Shown here in pieces: positions 32,313-41,765 of a stretch of 64,000 bases of DNA; the stretch's first letter is position 1; every line of letters starts with the position of its first letter. Source of the DNA: Serratia bockelmannii. GTDB lineage: Bacteria; Pseudomonadota; Gammaproteobacteria; Enterobacterales; Enterobacteriaceae. The notes under the pieces were generated by a model, which ran no database searches, was not told the DNA's origin, and saw nothing but the letters and a program-made list of their open reading frames with translations. Location of the stretch: contig NZ_VOUX01000001.1 of assembly GCF_008011855.1 (NCBI RefSeq), forward strand, positions 310,001 to 374,000. Reading direction: 5' to 3'. Both the position numbers and the translations under genes were made by a program.

Positions 32313-33464
32313 ATGAAACGATTTACTGTTCTCGATAGTTTCCGGGGCATATGTGCACTATGTGTTGTTCTTCATCATTTCAATATTACCGGAAGCATAA
32401 CTGAGTGGCCGCTGTTCAGAAATGCAACCTATATGGTTGAGTTTTTCTTCGTCTTAAGTGGTTTCGTGCTGACCCATGCGTATAGTAAAACTGAGTTTCA
32501 TTTTTCTAACTTGCGCGCTTTTGCTATTAATCGCACGTTTCGCATTTTCCCTCTCCATTTGATGATGTTGCTTGTCTTTATTATACTTGAATGCGCAAAA
32601 TATGTAGCACAATCCAACGGTATTGCCTTTAATAAACCCGCATTCAGCGGTGTTAATGCACCAGATCAAATTATACCTAATTTATTTTTATTGCAGGCAT
32701 GGTTACCTTCTAAAGAAATACTATCATTTAATTATCCGTCTTGGAGCATTAGTGTTGAATATTATCTCTATGCGGTTTTTGCAGTTGTTCTATTTTTATT
32801 GTATAAGAGAAAAAATGTACTGACCTCTGCGTTCTTCGCCATTTCATTCTTTGCTTTCTATGGATTAGCTTTACCTGTATTTCCTTCTATAAAAAGTGAG
32901 GCTCTCTATGGAATCGCTTGTTTTTTTGGTGGTTCGGTTACTTATTTTATTTATGAGGTCTATAAACCGAAGGAATGCAATAAATTATTATTTACTTTGA
33001 TGGAAGTTGCTACGTTACTTCTATGCTATTACTCAGTCACACAGCAGTATGGTTATAAAAGTATAATCACGAGCTTTTCATTTTTCCTCACTATTTATGT
33101 ATTTTCATTCGAGATGGGATGGGGGTCATTTATTTTACGGAAATCTATTTTTGAGTATTTAGGTAAGATTTCATTCTCAGTTTACATGACTCACGCTGCG
33201 GTTATCTTCATTTCAATTAGTTTGGCCATGGCATGCGAAAAAATTTTTGGTTTGCGTTTTACTTACTCCGTATTCACTAAGTCTGAAAGTACGTTACGTT
33301 ACATGGATTTTGGATCATGGTTTTACAACAACTTCATAGTTATGATAATAATCGCCATTGTTATTACTGTTTCACATTTTACTTATAAGATTATTGAAGT
33401 AAAATCAATATCTGCGGGCAAAAGAATCATGAAAAAAGAAGAAGTGATAAACAATAAAATTTAG
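32313..33464 (+). CDS. Acyltransferase-3 family membrane protein
   Basis: This 383-residue protein is of the OafA/WcaB-unrelated acyltransferase-3 family, which O-acetylates surface sugars in the membrane. The N-terminal segment has FRGICALCVVLHHF, with the catalytic-type His, followed by FVLSGFVLTHAYSK and the Arg-rich RTFRIFPLHLMMLL. Ten or so membrane segments follow; SISVEYYLYAVFAV is a family stretch. A C-terminal Lys-rich tail ends the protein. An 89-base gap separates it from the previous gene. O-acetylation of the capsule is an inference from family and context. Confidence 0.8.
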   Translation: MKRFTVLDSFRGICALCVVLHHFNITGSITEWPLFRNATYMVEFFFVLSGFVLTHAYSKTEFHFSNLRAFAINRTFRIFPLHLMMLLVFIILECAKYVAQSNGIAFNKPAFSGVNAPDQIIPNLFLLQAWLPSKEILSFNYPSWSISVEYYLYAVFAVVLFLLYKRKNVLTSAFFAISFFAFYGLALPVFPSIKSEALYGIACFFGGSVTYFIYEVYKPKECNKLLFTLMEVATLLLCYYSVTQQYGYKSIITSFSFFLTIYVFSFEMGWGSFILRKSIFEYLGKISFSVYMTHAAVIFISISLAMACEKIFGLRFTYSVFTKSESTLRYMDFGSWFYNNFIVMIIIAIVITVSHFTYKIIEVKSISAGKRIMKKEEVINNKI

Positions 33465-33482
33465 ATAAGACGAACTTTATTT

Positions 33483-34811
33483 ATGGTATTCACAATGAAA
33501 TTATTCGGATTGAAACGTATTCCAATTATACTCCTTCTCCTTTTTTTGGCTCTGTGCTTTTTTTCAGGCGTTATCGGTGTTGTTTCTGCAATGCTAGATT
33601 TCCCTGTGCTTAAAGTTTGGAAGGAAGCATTTATTGTTTTACTTTTTATTGTTGCTCTTTGTTTTTCTAAGGGAAAAGTTAGCAGTAAGATAGTTATCCC
33701 CGTCGTGTTGTTAATGATGATAGGGGTATTTTCCATATATTCAATGTTGGATATTGTGTCCAGCCATACTTTTATAATATTCTATCAACTAAAGTTTGAT
33801 ATTGTTCCTTTGATATTCATTGTTACAGTTCTGCTGATCTTCGCTAAAATGAGCAAAGAAGAACTACTTAGTTTTAGTGTGAAATTCGTTAGGATGACAC
33901 TCTTTTTGGGGGCTTTAAATGCAATTGCTGTTATTCTTCAACAGTTATTCCCGGATTCATTTATGGGCCTCTTAGGTTTAGATGCTGGCCAGTGGGGAAG
34001 TGATGCTGGTGTCCGCCTCAACTCGACGGAGGGTAATATTCGAGCAATTGGGTTACAGTTGTCATTTACCATGTCGGGTGTGTTAATGCTTTTTTGTCTA
34101 ATTTTATCCGTTGAATGCAGACATTTTTTAAAGAGCAGACTACTTAGAGTTGGTTTTTTCCTTTTATTTTTCGTGGCGATTTTTTGCACAACTTATAAGA
34201 CTGCTGTTATTGGTCTAATGGTTTATTTCTTTGTTAAGTTCTTCGAAGGATTTCTTCCCTCAATTTCCAAAGTGGCTATATTCATAATTGGAAGCGTTTT
34301 AGTTTTATTATTCGTATATTCCACTCATAATTATGCAGTTTATGATAGTGTTCGTGTTTATAATCAAACTGCGGCATATAATTCTATCTACTTGCGTGTT
34401 CTGGAACATCATAAAATAATTGCATCTTTAGATTCATTGGAGAAAATTCTTTTTGGCGCAGGGCTTGGTATTAATGGAACATTTGGGTTGGATAAATCTC
34501 AATACGGGATTAATGCAATCCCAACAGATAGTGCCTATATTTATTTGGTTAGTAATTATGGCTATGTGGGTTTTTTGACTTATTTATTTATTCTTATATA
34601 TATACAATTCAAATTATTTTCCATAAAAGATTGTGACATTTTTGGTGCAAGACATTTGATTTTTTTCACTCTAGCCATTGAGTTATTCTACAATCTGGGA
34701 TTGGGTAATTTCCCTAATAATATGTTTTTAGTTGTTTTTGTGGCCATTCCTTTTGTTCTTAAAAAGAAAGGGTGTACTCGGGAAGATATTTCCATTTATA
34801 GTTATAAATAA
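33483..34811 (+). CDS. wzy: Wzy-type O-antigen/capsule polymerase candidate
   Basis: A 442-residue protein with about 11-12 membrane segments and one large periplasmic loop (roughly residues 285-345, FSVYSTHNYAVYDSVRVYN to the second YGINAIPTDSAYIYL). That topology and the location beside a flippase and priming enzyme mark it as the polymerase, although Wzy proteins share little sequence. The segment LRVLEHHKIIASLDSLEKILFGAGLG is like the Wzy_C/O-antigen ligase region. ATG at 33483 or 33495 could be the start. As no other candidate is in the cluster, the call is reasonably strong. Confidence 0.75.
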   Translation: MVFTMKLFGLKRIPIILLLLFLALCFFSGVIGVVSAMLDFPVLKVWKEAFIVLLFIVALCFSKGKVSSKIVIPVVLLMMIGVFSIYSMLDIVSSHTFIIFYQLKFDIVPLIFIVTVLLIFAKMSKEELLSFSVKFVRMTLFLGALNAIAVILQQLFPDSFMGLLGLDAGQWGSDAGVRLNSTEGNIRAIGLQLSFTMSGVLMLFCLILSVECRHFLKSRLLRVGFFLLFFVAIFCTTYKTAVIGLMVYFFVKFFEGFLPSISKVAIFIIGSVLVLLFVYSTHNYAVYDSVRVYNQTAAYNSIYLRVLEHHKIIASLDSLEKILFGAGLGINGTFGLDKSQYGINAIPTDSAYIYLVSNYGYVGFLTYLFILIYIQFKLFSIKDCDIFGARHLIFFTLAIELFYNLGLGNFPNNMFLVVFVAIPFVLKKKGCTREDISIYSYK

Positions 34812-34836
34812 TGATTGTAATATAATGAGAGATGTT

Positions 34837-35907
34837 ATGATTTATATTAATGCAAGGTTCCTTACTCAAGATGTGACGGGAGTGCAACGGTTTGCCGAAC
34901 AAATTTGCATGGAGTTGGTTGAGCTGCGGAGTGATATTGTTCTCTTGGCACCTAGGGATATAAAAAGAGCTACATTGCCCGCCAGTTTTAATGTGAGATT
35001 CATCGGGAAAAAAAGTGGACATTACTGGGAACAAATAGAGTTGCCACGCTATTTGAAATCTCTAGGCTCTCCTCTGCTTCTTAATCTATGCAGTACTGCC
35101 CCTGCCTTCTACAATAATCAGATTGTAACACATCATGATGTGACCTATAAAAGGTATAAAAAAAGCTTTTCTCTAAAGTTTAGAGCTTTATATTCGGTGC
35201 TAGTGCCTTTGATGCTAAAAAATAGTAAAGCTCTTATTACTGTTAGTAATTTCTCGAAGTCTGAGATTCTTGATTATTTCTCTTATGTTAAAGAGAACGT
35301 ATATATAGTTTATAACGCCGTAGGGCAAGAGTTTTCACCTGGGATGCTAGAAGAGAATGACAAAGATAAATATATATTGGCGGTGTCATCTCCTAACTAC
35401 CATAAAAACTTTCATGGTATGTTGGAATCTTTCTCTTTGGTCAAGCGGCAGCATGGTGGGAATGTAAAGTTGAAGGTGATTGGTAAATCTTCTGCTAGTT
35501 TTTCCTCTCAAGATTTCTCTAAAAATCTAGTAAATGATGATGTTATTTTTCTTGGGAGAATAGAGGATGAAAAGTTAATATCACTCTATCAAAATGCAAT
35601 TGCTTTTGTTTTTCCTTCTTTCTATGAAGGGTTTGGCATCCCTCCCTTGGAAGCTCAAGCTTGTGGATGCCCCGTTATCTCATCAAACAAGGCTTCTATG
35701 CCAGAAGTATTAAATGAAAGTGTAATTTATTTTGATCCATATAATATAAATGAAATGGCTGACGCAATGGCAAAAGTGATATCCGACGAAGAAACGAGAT
35801 CTAAACTAATAAGTTCCGGATTTGATAACGTAAAAAAATATTCTTGGAAAAAATCCGCTCAAAGCGTATGTGATATAATTAATAGCATAAATTCAGCGAG
35901 AGAGTAA
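34837..35907 (+). CDS. GT4-type glycosyltransferase
   Basis: A 356-residue GT4 enzyme. I choose ATG 34837 (MIYINARFLTQDVTGVQRFAE) over the earlier in-frame ATG codons because it begins the conserved fold, follows GAGAG, and avoids overlap with the polymerase gene. VTGVQRFAEQ is the N-terminal loop of the mannosyl/fucosyl type; SSPNYHKNFHGML, and FPSFYEGFGIPPLEAQACGCP with its E-x7-E, follow. Relatives with this start include mannosyltransferases of the WbdA type, which would suit the ManC/ManB pair in this locus, but this is inference. Confidence 0.8.
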   Translation: MIYINARFLTQDVTGVQRFAEQICMELVELRSDIVLLAPRDIKRATLPASFNVRFIGKKSGHYWEQIELPRYLKSLGSPLLLNLCSTAPAFYNNQIVTHHDVTYKRYKKSFSLKFRALYSVLVPLMLKNSKALITVSNFSKSEILDYFSYVKENVYIVYNAVGQEFSPGMLEENDKDKYILAVSSPNYHKNFHGMLESFSLVKRQHGGNVKLKVIGKSSASFSSQDFSKNLVNDDVIFLGRIEDEKLISLYQNAIAFVFPSFYEGFGIPPLEAQACGCPVISSNKASMPEVLNESVIYFDPYNINEMADAMAKVISDEETRSKLISSGFDNVKKYSWKKSAQSVCDIINSINSARE

Positions 35908-35909
35908 AT

Positions 35910-36998
35910 ATGAAGATCTTTCATGCGGCTGAAACAATCAAAGGTGGTGTGGCTACTGTTATGCGATTGATTGCATCAGATCACGTTATCAACCCCAAAG
36001 TAAGTGAAGTTTATTGTTTGGTTCCAGAAAATCAGAAAGATGAAATCAAACATCTGCCGGCCAGTGCTGTATTAACTTTTGAAAGAACAGGGCGTAATCT
36101 CAGGTCTTTTGTCTCTTTTATTAGTCACTTTGTCAAAAATATTCGCCAAACCAAACCTGATATTGTTCACCTTCATAGTACTTTTGCTGGGGTTTTAGGG
36201 CGATTAGTTTTAATAGTAATGTATCCTATATATAGACCAAGAGTAATTTATTGCCCGCACGCCTTTTCTTTCTTAATGGAAGGTAGCCACCTAAAGAAAT
36301 TATTTTATAGAACGATTGAACGAGTTCTATTACCGATTACTGATGCTGTGATTTGTGTTAGCGTCTATGAAAAAAATGCGGCTATAGCAAATGGATTGAA
36401 GGAGGAAAAGCTGCATGTTGTTTACAATGGGGTTCCTGCTCCAGCCTCAATGGATTCTCTTAAGAATCCATATCAAATATCAGGGGTTATTAATTTACTA
36501 TTTGTTGGTCGCTTAGATTATCAGAAAGGATTTGATATCCTTATCAAAATGATGAGTAATCTAGATTCTAAACCTTATCATTTGACTATTATTGGTGGGG
36601 CTGTACATGGTGACAATTTATATACCGAATTGCCACAGACAACTTATACTGGTTGGTTATCCTCAGATGAAATATCCCCTTATTTTGCGTACGCCGATGT
36701 TTTAATTATTCCAAGCCGCTGGGAAGGTTTTGCGATGGTTCCATTGGAAGCAATGAGCTATGGGACACCTGTTATTTCAAGTAATTGTACTTCTTTTCCT
36801 GAAATGATTTTCCCCGGTGTTAATGGTGAGCTATTTGATCTCGCTCATCATGAAAAGTTATCTTCTATTGTAGTTAGCAAGACAAAAGAGGAATGGGCTA
36901 TTATGGGGAAACAAGCTAAATCTATTTTTCTCGAAAACTTTAAAGTTGATAAAATGGTCGAGCAAACTATGAGTGTTTATAAGCATGTATTGAAATAA
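35910..36998 (+). CDS. GT4-type glycosyltransferase
   Basis: A 362-residue GT4 enzyme starting two bases after the preceding stop, with GAGAGAG as ribosome-binding site. The loop ETIKGGVATVMRLIA, DIVHLHSTFAGVLGRLV, LLFVGRLDYQKGFDILIKMM and IIPSRWEGFAMVPLEAMSYGTP show the complete fold and the E-x7-E motif. It is the fourth GT4 gene of the cluster. With the priming enzyme this predicts a repeat unit of about five sugars, if each adds one. Donor unknown. Confidence 0.8.
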   Translation: MKIFHAAETIKGGVATVMRLIASDHVINPKVSEVYCLVPENQKDEIKHLPASAVLTFERTGRNLRSFVSFISHFVKNIRQTKPDIVHLHSTFAGVLGRLVLIVMYPIYRPRVIYCPHAFSFLMEGSHLKKLFYRTIERVLLPITDAVICVSVYEKNAAIANGLKEEKLHVVYNGVPAPASMDSLKNPYQISGVINLLFVGRLDYQKGFDILIKMMSNLDSKPYHLTIIGGAVHGDNLYTELPQTTYTGWLSSDEISPYFAYADVLIIPSRWEGFAMVPLEAMSYGTPVISSNCTSFPEMIFPGVNGELFDLAHHEKLSSIVVSKTKEEWAIMGKQAKSIFLENFKVDKMVEQTMSVYKHVLK

Positions 36999-37117
36999 TA
37001 CCTAGAAGCCTAGCCCTATCCTATTCTTTTAGTAATTGTCATCTATTTCTTGACGTATTCCATGTGTCTCCATTATCTAAGATGGATGTTTTTTAATTAT
37101 TTTCTTATGGTAACCTT

Positions 37118-38551
37118 ATGGAAATGAAACATACATACCGCAGTGGCGGTGTAGCAAAGGTTTCACTTGCACTTTCCGATCTTTTTTTCTTTAACTTCTC
37201 TTTTTATCTTACTTATATTATCCTTGATGGTTATTTTGGTGGAGCGGGTAAGTTTATTCTTGAGGGGCAACTTTCAACACGAATATTAGCTCAGGTTATT
37301 ATTTCGTTGGTTTGCGTGGCTTGGTTTTGGGTGCGTTTGAGGCATTATACCTATAGAAAACCATTTTGGTTTGAACTTAAGGAAATTATACGGACGCTAT
37401 TGATTTTTGCTGTATTAGATTTAGCGTTTGTAGCCTTTTCTAAATGGAATTTTTCTCGTTCTGTGTGGTTTTTATCGTGGGTATTGATCATCTGTATGGT
37501 TCCTCTTGGTCGATTCTTGACAAAAAGACTATTAGACAAATTTGGCTACTGGAAAAAACAAACGATTATTATCGGTTCTAAGAAAAATGCCTTTGAAGCC
37601 TATGCTGCTTTGCAGAGTGAGGTTATTCTTGGATTTGATGTCTCTGCATTTGTATGTATCGACGAGCCTTGCAAAGATAATTATTTTGGTGTCCCTGTAA
37701 TTAATTCTGAAGATAAACTCTGGACTGTTGTTGATGTTCAAAATACTCAGTTCATTGTAGCGTTAGAGTTTGAGCAGCATGCATTGCGGGATCGTTGGTT
37801 AAAAAATTTGGCAAAACATAATTGTCGTTCGGTGTCTGTTATTCCTACATTACGTGGAGTTCCTCTTTATGGAACCGATATGTCATTTATCTTTAGCCAT
37901 GAAGTGATGATATTGAGGGTTAGCAATAACCTAGCGAAGAGAACATCTAGATTGACTAAAAGAATATTTGACATATTTGGTTCGCTTGCAATTATGATCA
38001 TTCTTTCTCCGGTTCTTGCTTTTCTCGCTTATATGGTTTCACGAGATGGAGGCAAACCTATTTATGGGCATGAAAGAGTGGGGCATAACGGGAAAAAATT
38101 CAAATGTCTTAAATTCCGTTCAATGGTAACTAACTCTAAAGAGGTTCTTGATGAGCTTCTCAATAGTGATGTTGATGCTAGAGCTGAATGGGAACGTGAC
38201 TTTAAGTTAAAAAATGATCCTCGCATTACCAAAATTGGTGCTTTTATCAGGAAAACTAGCTTGGATGAATTGCCTCAATTGTGGAATGTTTTTATTGGGG
38301 AAATGAGCTTAGTCGGACCTCGTCCGATCATTGAAGATGAGCTAGCGCGCTATGCTGGGGATGTGGACTATTATTATATGGCTAAGCCTGGAATGACTGG
38401 GTTATGGCAAGTAAGTGGGCGTAACGATATTGATTACGATACACGGGTTTATTTTGATGCTTGGTATGTTAAGAACTGGGCCCTTTGGAATGATATTGTT
38501 ATTCTCTTTAAAACTATCTCGGTTGTTTTAAAGAGAGATGGTGCTTATTGA
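37118..38551 (+). CDS. Undecaprenyl-phosphate sugar-phosphate transferase (WbaP/WcaJ type)
   Basis: This enzyme starts repeat-unit assembly by moving hexose-1-phosphate, usually Gal or Glc, to undecaprenyl phosphate. The 477 residues match WbaP/WcaJ: four N-terminal membrane segments, a central CoA-binding-like domain, and a C-terminal catalytic domain. The latter has KCLKFRSM (about 330), LDELPQLWNVFIGEMSLVGPRP and TGLWQVSGRN (about 425). The end LFKTISVVLKRDGAY is typical of WbaP. It is the last gene of the capsule cluster, 119 bases after the GT gene, and is followed by a weak hairpin and the IS remnant. Confidence 0.9.
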   Translation: MEMKHTYRSGGVAKVSLALSDLFFFNFSFYLTYIILDGYFGGAGKFILEGQLSTRILAQVIISLVCVAWFWVRLRHYTYRKPFWFELKEIIRTLLIFAVLDLAFVAFSKWNFSRSVWFLSWVLIICMVPLGRFLTKRLLDKFGYWKKQTIIIGSKKNAFEAYAALQSEVILGFDVSAFVCIDEPCKDNYFGVPVINSEDKLWTVVDVQNTQFIVALEFEQHALRDRWLKNLAKHNCRSVSVIPTLRGVPLYGTDMSFIFSHEVMILRVSNNLAKRTSRLTKRIFDIFGSLAIMIILSPVLAFLAYMVSRDGGKPIYGHERVGHNGKKFKCLKFRSMVTNSKEVLDELLNSDVDARAEWERDFKLKNDPRITKIGAFIRKTSLDELPQLWNVFIGEMSLVGPRPIIEDELARYAGDVDYYYMAKPGMTGLWQVSGRNDIDYDTRVYFDAWYVKNWALWNDIVILFKTISVVLKRDGAY

Positions 38552-38586
38552 TTTTTAAGTAGTAGATATTCCAGCTGTATTAATCA

Positions 38587-38612
38587 GGCCATCTGTCAAA
38601 AAGATGGCTTTG
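38587..38612 (+). terminator. Possible terminator after the capsule cluster
   Basis: GCCATCT and AGATGGC pair around a short A-rich loop and are followed by TTTGTG. The T tract is short, so this is a weak candidate. It lies about 40 bases past the stop of the priming-enzyme gene. Confidence 0.45.
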
Positions 38613-38640
38613 TGACACAAGGCTAAATGAAGTAGGTGAT

Positions 38641-39813
38641 TCTGTAAGCACATCCGGTTTAGTTCCACGCGCTTTTTGAGATTTCCGAATTTTCAGCCAT
38701 CTGCCAACACTCTTCCGGCGTCAGGTTATCAGGGATTCATGAGGCCGTTCGCTGTTGTATTTCGTCAGCCTGCGCTCTGTGATTTCCGTGCCTCGTTCAA
38801 CAAATTGAAATCAAGTATTTCTGACTGGTACGTTTGGGTGAACGGTTCGATGAAGGCATTCTGCGTCGGTTTACATGGTTTAATAATCTCCAGAATTCCT
38901 CCATATTATTCGGCCTGCTGTGACAGCGCTAGTGAGACCAGTTCTGGTTCGTTACCCATCTGTATTTTAAGCGGGTAGCCGCGGTTTGCCACGCCCCGCT
39001 CCAGTACCCGGACGACACGCTGAGCCGGGATATTCAGGTTGATTTCTATCGCCATCGCTTCACGATTAAAATTATCCACCATATTAAAGGTCCGAAAAGT
39101 CCAGCCACAGACCAACACATCATGTATACAATCAACGACCAGCTTTGGTTAGACGCTCCTGGCGTTGCCAGTGGTGTCGGGTTACGTACCGGCGGGAGTT
39201 TCCCCCTGCGACGAAAACTCAGTTTCTGCAGGCAGTAAATTCGGTGAACACGTTTATGGCTCCAGCTGCTGTCCTGTCTGCACAGCAACAGTAACAACTT
39301 CTTAAAACCGCATCGCGGATAACGTTCTGCCAGTACAGTCAACGTGAGGATCTCCGGTTCATCACGCCCGGTATCGGGTTGATAAAAATACAGCGTCCTG
39401 CTCAGGGATAATGTCCCGAATGCCTGGCGGATGCTCATGGCAAATTGTGCCGCTAGATAATTGACGGGCACCCGCTTCATCACTGGTTTAAAGATTTTTT
39501 CGAAAATGTCTTTCGGGGCCCGACATTCAAGACTGAGATCGGAAAACATCTGTTTGAGTCGCCGGTTTTCGTCCTCAAGATCCTTCATTTTTTTGATAGT
39601 AGAAGCTTCCATCCCGCCATACTTTGCTTCAGACATTCCCGCTTCGCGGCATACATCGTTGGCGGTACGTCCTGCTTCGACAGACTTAAAAACGGTAATG
39701 ATCTGGCATTCGGTAAATCGGGCTTTGCACATGGTGATCTTCTCAGGGGAGATAATCACTATGTTGGAATATTTCTAAAAATGAATGGTTCGTTTTATCG
39801 GGATACTTACAGA
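38641..39813 (-). mobile_element. Decayed IS3-family insertion sequence
   Basis: Both ends carry a related inverted repeat, TTCTGTAAGCAC on the left and TTCTGTAAGTAT on the complement of the right, enclosing about 1.17 kb, a normal IS3-family length. The transposase inside is broken by several shifts and stops. I see no clean target-site duplication. It sits exactly at the right border of the AT-rich capsule cluster, which fits acquisition or exchange by mobile-element-associated recombination. It is surely immobile by itself. Confidence 0.8.
38659..39732 (-). pseudogene. IS3-family transposase remnant (orfA and orfB fused and frameshifted)
   Basis: Read on the minus strand, orfA begins MCKARFTECQIITVFKS and lacks a short stretch before KYGGMEAST. 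It runs in frame into an orfB start (SIRQAFGTLSLSRTLYFYQPD), which normally needs a ribosomal frameshift, so an indel has joined them. After NQSWSL one base is missing (near 39150); the integrase core continues in another frame as VCGWTFRTFNMVDNFNREAM. Further pieces end at ENSEISKSAWN with the stop at 38659. The pieces follow the order of a DDE integrase, so this is one decayed gene and not several small ones. Confidence 0.85.
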
Positions 39814-39968
39814 ACAAGCAAGGTGTTGGCAGAAGGATGTGAGAATGAATTAACGACAAGGAACTCCAAAACAGGAGGCAAAGGTTAGCATTCATAGTGG
39901 CGGCAGTTTTGAAGGGTTAGGGTGTGTTTTGGAGAATAAAAACCTAAACATTCTGACTGCCGTTTTCT

Positions 39969-40020
39969 ATTGGTTCATGCTAAGTTTCGTTGAACCAATT
40001 TTAAGGCCCCCTTTGGGGGC
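39969..40020. terminator. Paired hairpins between the IS remnant and the glycosidase gene
   Basis: ATTGGTTCA and TGAACCAAT (39969-39999) form a nine-base stem with a 13-base loop, followed closely by GCCCCC-TTT-GGGGGC (40006-40020). On the minus strand the second stem leads into a T-rich stretch, so it may end transcription of the gene stopping at 40075. The first hairpin has no evident role. Confidence 0.5.
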
Positions 40021-40074
40021 TGTAATATAAAGGCTTTTCATGCCAGTGCATGTCCTCAACTTAAGTCATCACTT

Positions 40075-41361
40075 TTAATTAGATATCTTGAGAGTTGGAG
40101 TTCCATTTTTTTCCTCGATTATGGTGTTATTTTTTTTATCTTCGATCAATAACGGTGTTACGTCTGAAGTTTTTTTGTCTTTTGCAAGGCCTGCTATTCT
40201 GTTAATAAGGTTGGTTTCTTTTTCTTCGGGCTTGTTATCCCATGTGATGACGGCTTTTTCTTCTCCGTTACTTAGCTGTATGCTATTTTCCCCTTTGATT
40301 GATTGTTTGTAATGCACGACCTGAAATTTTTCGACATAACTGGATATCTTTTTAAGATAAGTTGCGGCTGGTTTAGGGGATAAATTCTGTGAAATGAATC
40401 CAAATCTATGCTCGCGGTTTCTATCATTTGCCCCATCGTCAATCAAGTCATACCACCATATCCCTTTAATGTAATCTCGTGACTTGGCTAATAATGTGTA
40501 TTTAATGACATTTTGAGCAGCTAGGTTGCCTGATATTCCACCGTCACCAATATGTGTTGGGAACCCCATTTCTGTAATATAGATAGGGATTGTGCGTCCA
40601 GTTTTTTTTCTTAATTTATCTTCAAAAATATCTATCCCCGCCAAATTACCTTCAGGTTTTCTCATCTCATTATCTGGATTGCGATAAGAATACGGATGGA
40701 CTGAAATAGCATCTACATAATGCATTAAGTCCATATCCAGCAATTTATCCAACCAGGCATTATCTTTTTCTTTCAATGGGTTTAACGAACCCGTCATCAC
40801 GATAGCATCAGGATCCGCTTTTTTTATTGCCAGAGCAGTTTTCTTAACGAGCTCAAAGAAAACAGTTTCAGATGGCGGATTTTTTGCTCCTCTGACTCCT
40901 GTCCCAACTAACCACTCATTCCATATTTCATAGTATTTTACTTTTCCCTTGAATCTTTTAGCTGTCCAATATGCGTAATTGGCGAAAGCATCTATTGCTG
41001 CTTCACTTTGAGGGTATCCTCCTTTGTCATAAAGTGGATTTGTATAGGCTAAAACCAACATGGAACTTAACCCGAAATTTTTTTCACTTTGCGCAAATAC
41101 TGCGTCGACTTTTCCTAAGTTCCCGATGAGAGAGTATTTCCCTTGAGGTCCTTCTACCTGCGCCCAAGGATAATCCTCTCTTATTGATGTGAAGCCATAC
41201 TCTTTTGCCAGGTTAAGATAGTAATCACCCGTGTTGGGGTAGTGTCGTACGTGCATGTTGATACCCACTTCAAAAGCATGGGTACTTGTCCCGCAGAGTA
41301 AACCGAACGCTGTTATCATCGCTTTTTTCGCTAGGCTGCGAAGTAACTGTCTATGGTTCAT
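40075..41361 (-). CDS. Secreted PslG-like glycoside hydrolase (GH-A clan)
   Basis: A 428-residue protein with a signal peptide (about 1-29, cleavage after THA) and a (beta/alpha)8 hydrolase domain. Catalytic candidates are Glu149 in EIWNEW (acid/base) and Glu264 in YITEMGFPTH (nucleophile), the pattern of GH39/GH5-type clan A enzymes. The closest functional analogue I recall is PslG, a periplasmic hydrolase of the Pseudomonas Psl exopolysaccharide locus. A C-terminal beta-sandwich-like region and Lys-rich tail follow. Its location next to a Wzy-dependent cluster suggests trimming or release of that polymer. It is convergent to the capsule operon and divergent from slaA. Confidence 0.75.
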   Translation of the reverse strand: MNHRQLLRSLAKKAMITAFGLLCGTSTHAFEVGINMHVRHYPNTGDYYLNLAKEYGFTSIREDYPWAQVEGPQGKYSLIGNLGKVDAVFAQSEKNFGLSSMLVLAYTNPLYDKGGYPQSEAAIDAFANYAYWTAKRFKGKVKYYEIWNEWLVGTGVRGAKNPPSETVFFELVKKTALAIKKADPDAIVMTGSLNPLKEKDNAWLDKLLDMDLMHYVDAISVHPYSYRNPDNEMRKPEGNLAGIDIFEDKLRKKTGRTIPIYITEMGFPTHIGDGGISGNLAAQNVIKYTLLAKSRDYIKGIWWYDLIDDGANDRNREHRFGFISQNLSPKPAATYLKKISSYVEKFQVVHYKQSIKGENSIQLSNGEEKAVITWDNKPEEKETNLINRIAGLAKDKKTSDVTPLLIEDKKNNTIIEEKNGTPTLKISN

Positions 41362-41765
41362 ATTATCCCCTTTTTGCTAATAATTGCAGATTCTTATGTT
41401 GGTAAAAGATGAATGCTTAGAATATTAATGCGAATGGCTTTCCCAAACTTATCAGCCACTTATCCTATATTGCTTGATATTGCGTTATACGTATATAGGA
41501 ATAATTTTATTTTTATAGATTATCTTGCTGTTTTTTTGTGATAAAAATTAAATTTCATTTGAAATTATTTCGGTGTTTACTTTTCTGCTTGATGCCTCGT
41601 CCTACCGTCTGATTTGACACGGTTGCCTTGACAAATATCAATTCCTTTTCTTTTCTTTAGGTGCAGTAGAGTTTTTTTATTCTTTATTACTACTTGTACT
41701 GACATCTTCCGTTGGTCAGTGTCGTAATATTTTGATTGTAAAATCATGCATCCAAGGGGGATGTT
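41362..41765. promoter_or_regulatory. Divergent promoter region of the glycosidase gene and slaA
   Basis: A 404-base AT-rich region without a gene. A candidate slaA promoter is TTGACA (41614-41619) with TATCAA 16 bases further; a second TTGACA overlaps at 41628-41633. A perfect seven-base palindrome arm pair, AATTTCA-TT-TGAAATT (41551-41566), lies just upstream and could be an operator. An AAGGGGG ribosome-binding site (41753-41759) precedes the slaA ATG. Confidence 0.4.

Noticed and set aside
38676-39118. Small open frames in the IS region as separate genes
   Set aside because: The minus-strand pieces follow the order of one IS3-family transposase with shifts; the plus-strand frame is its shadow.
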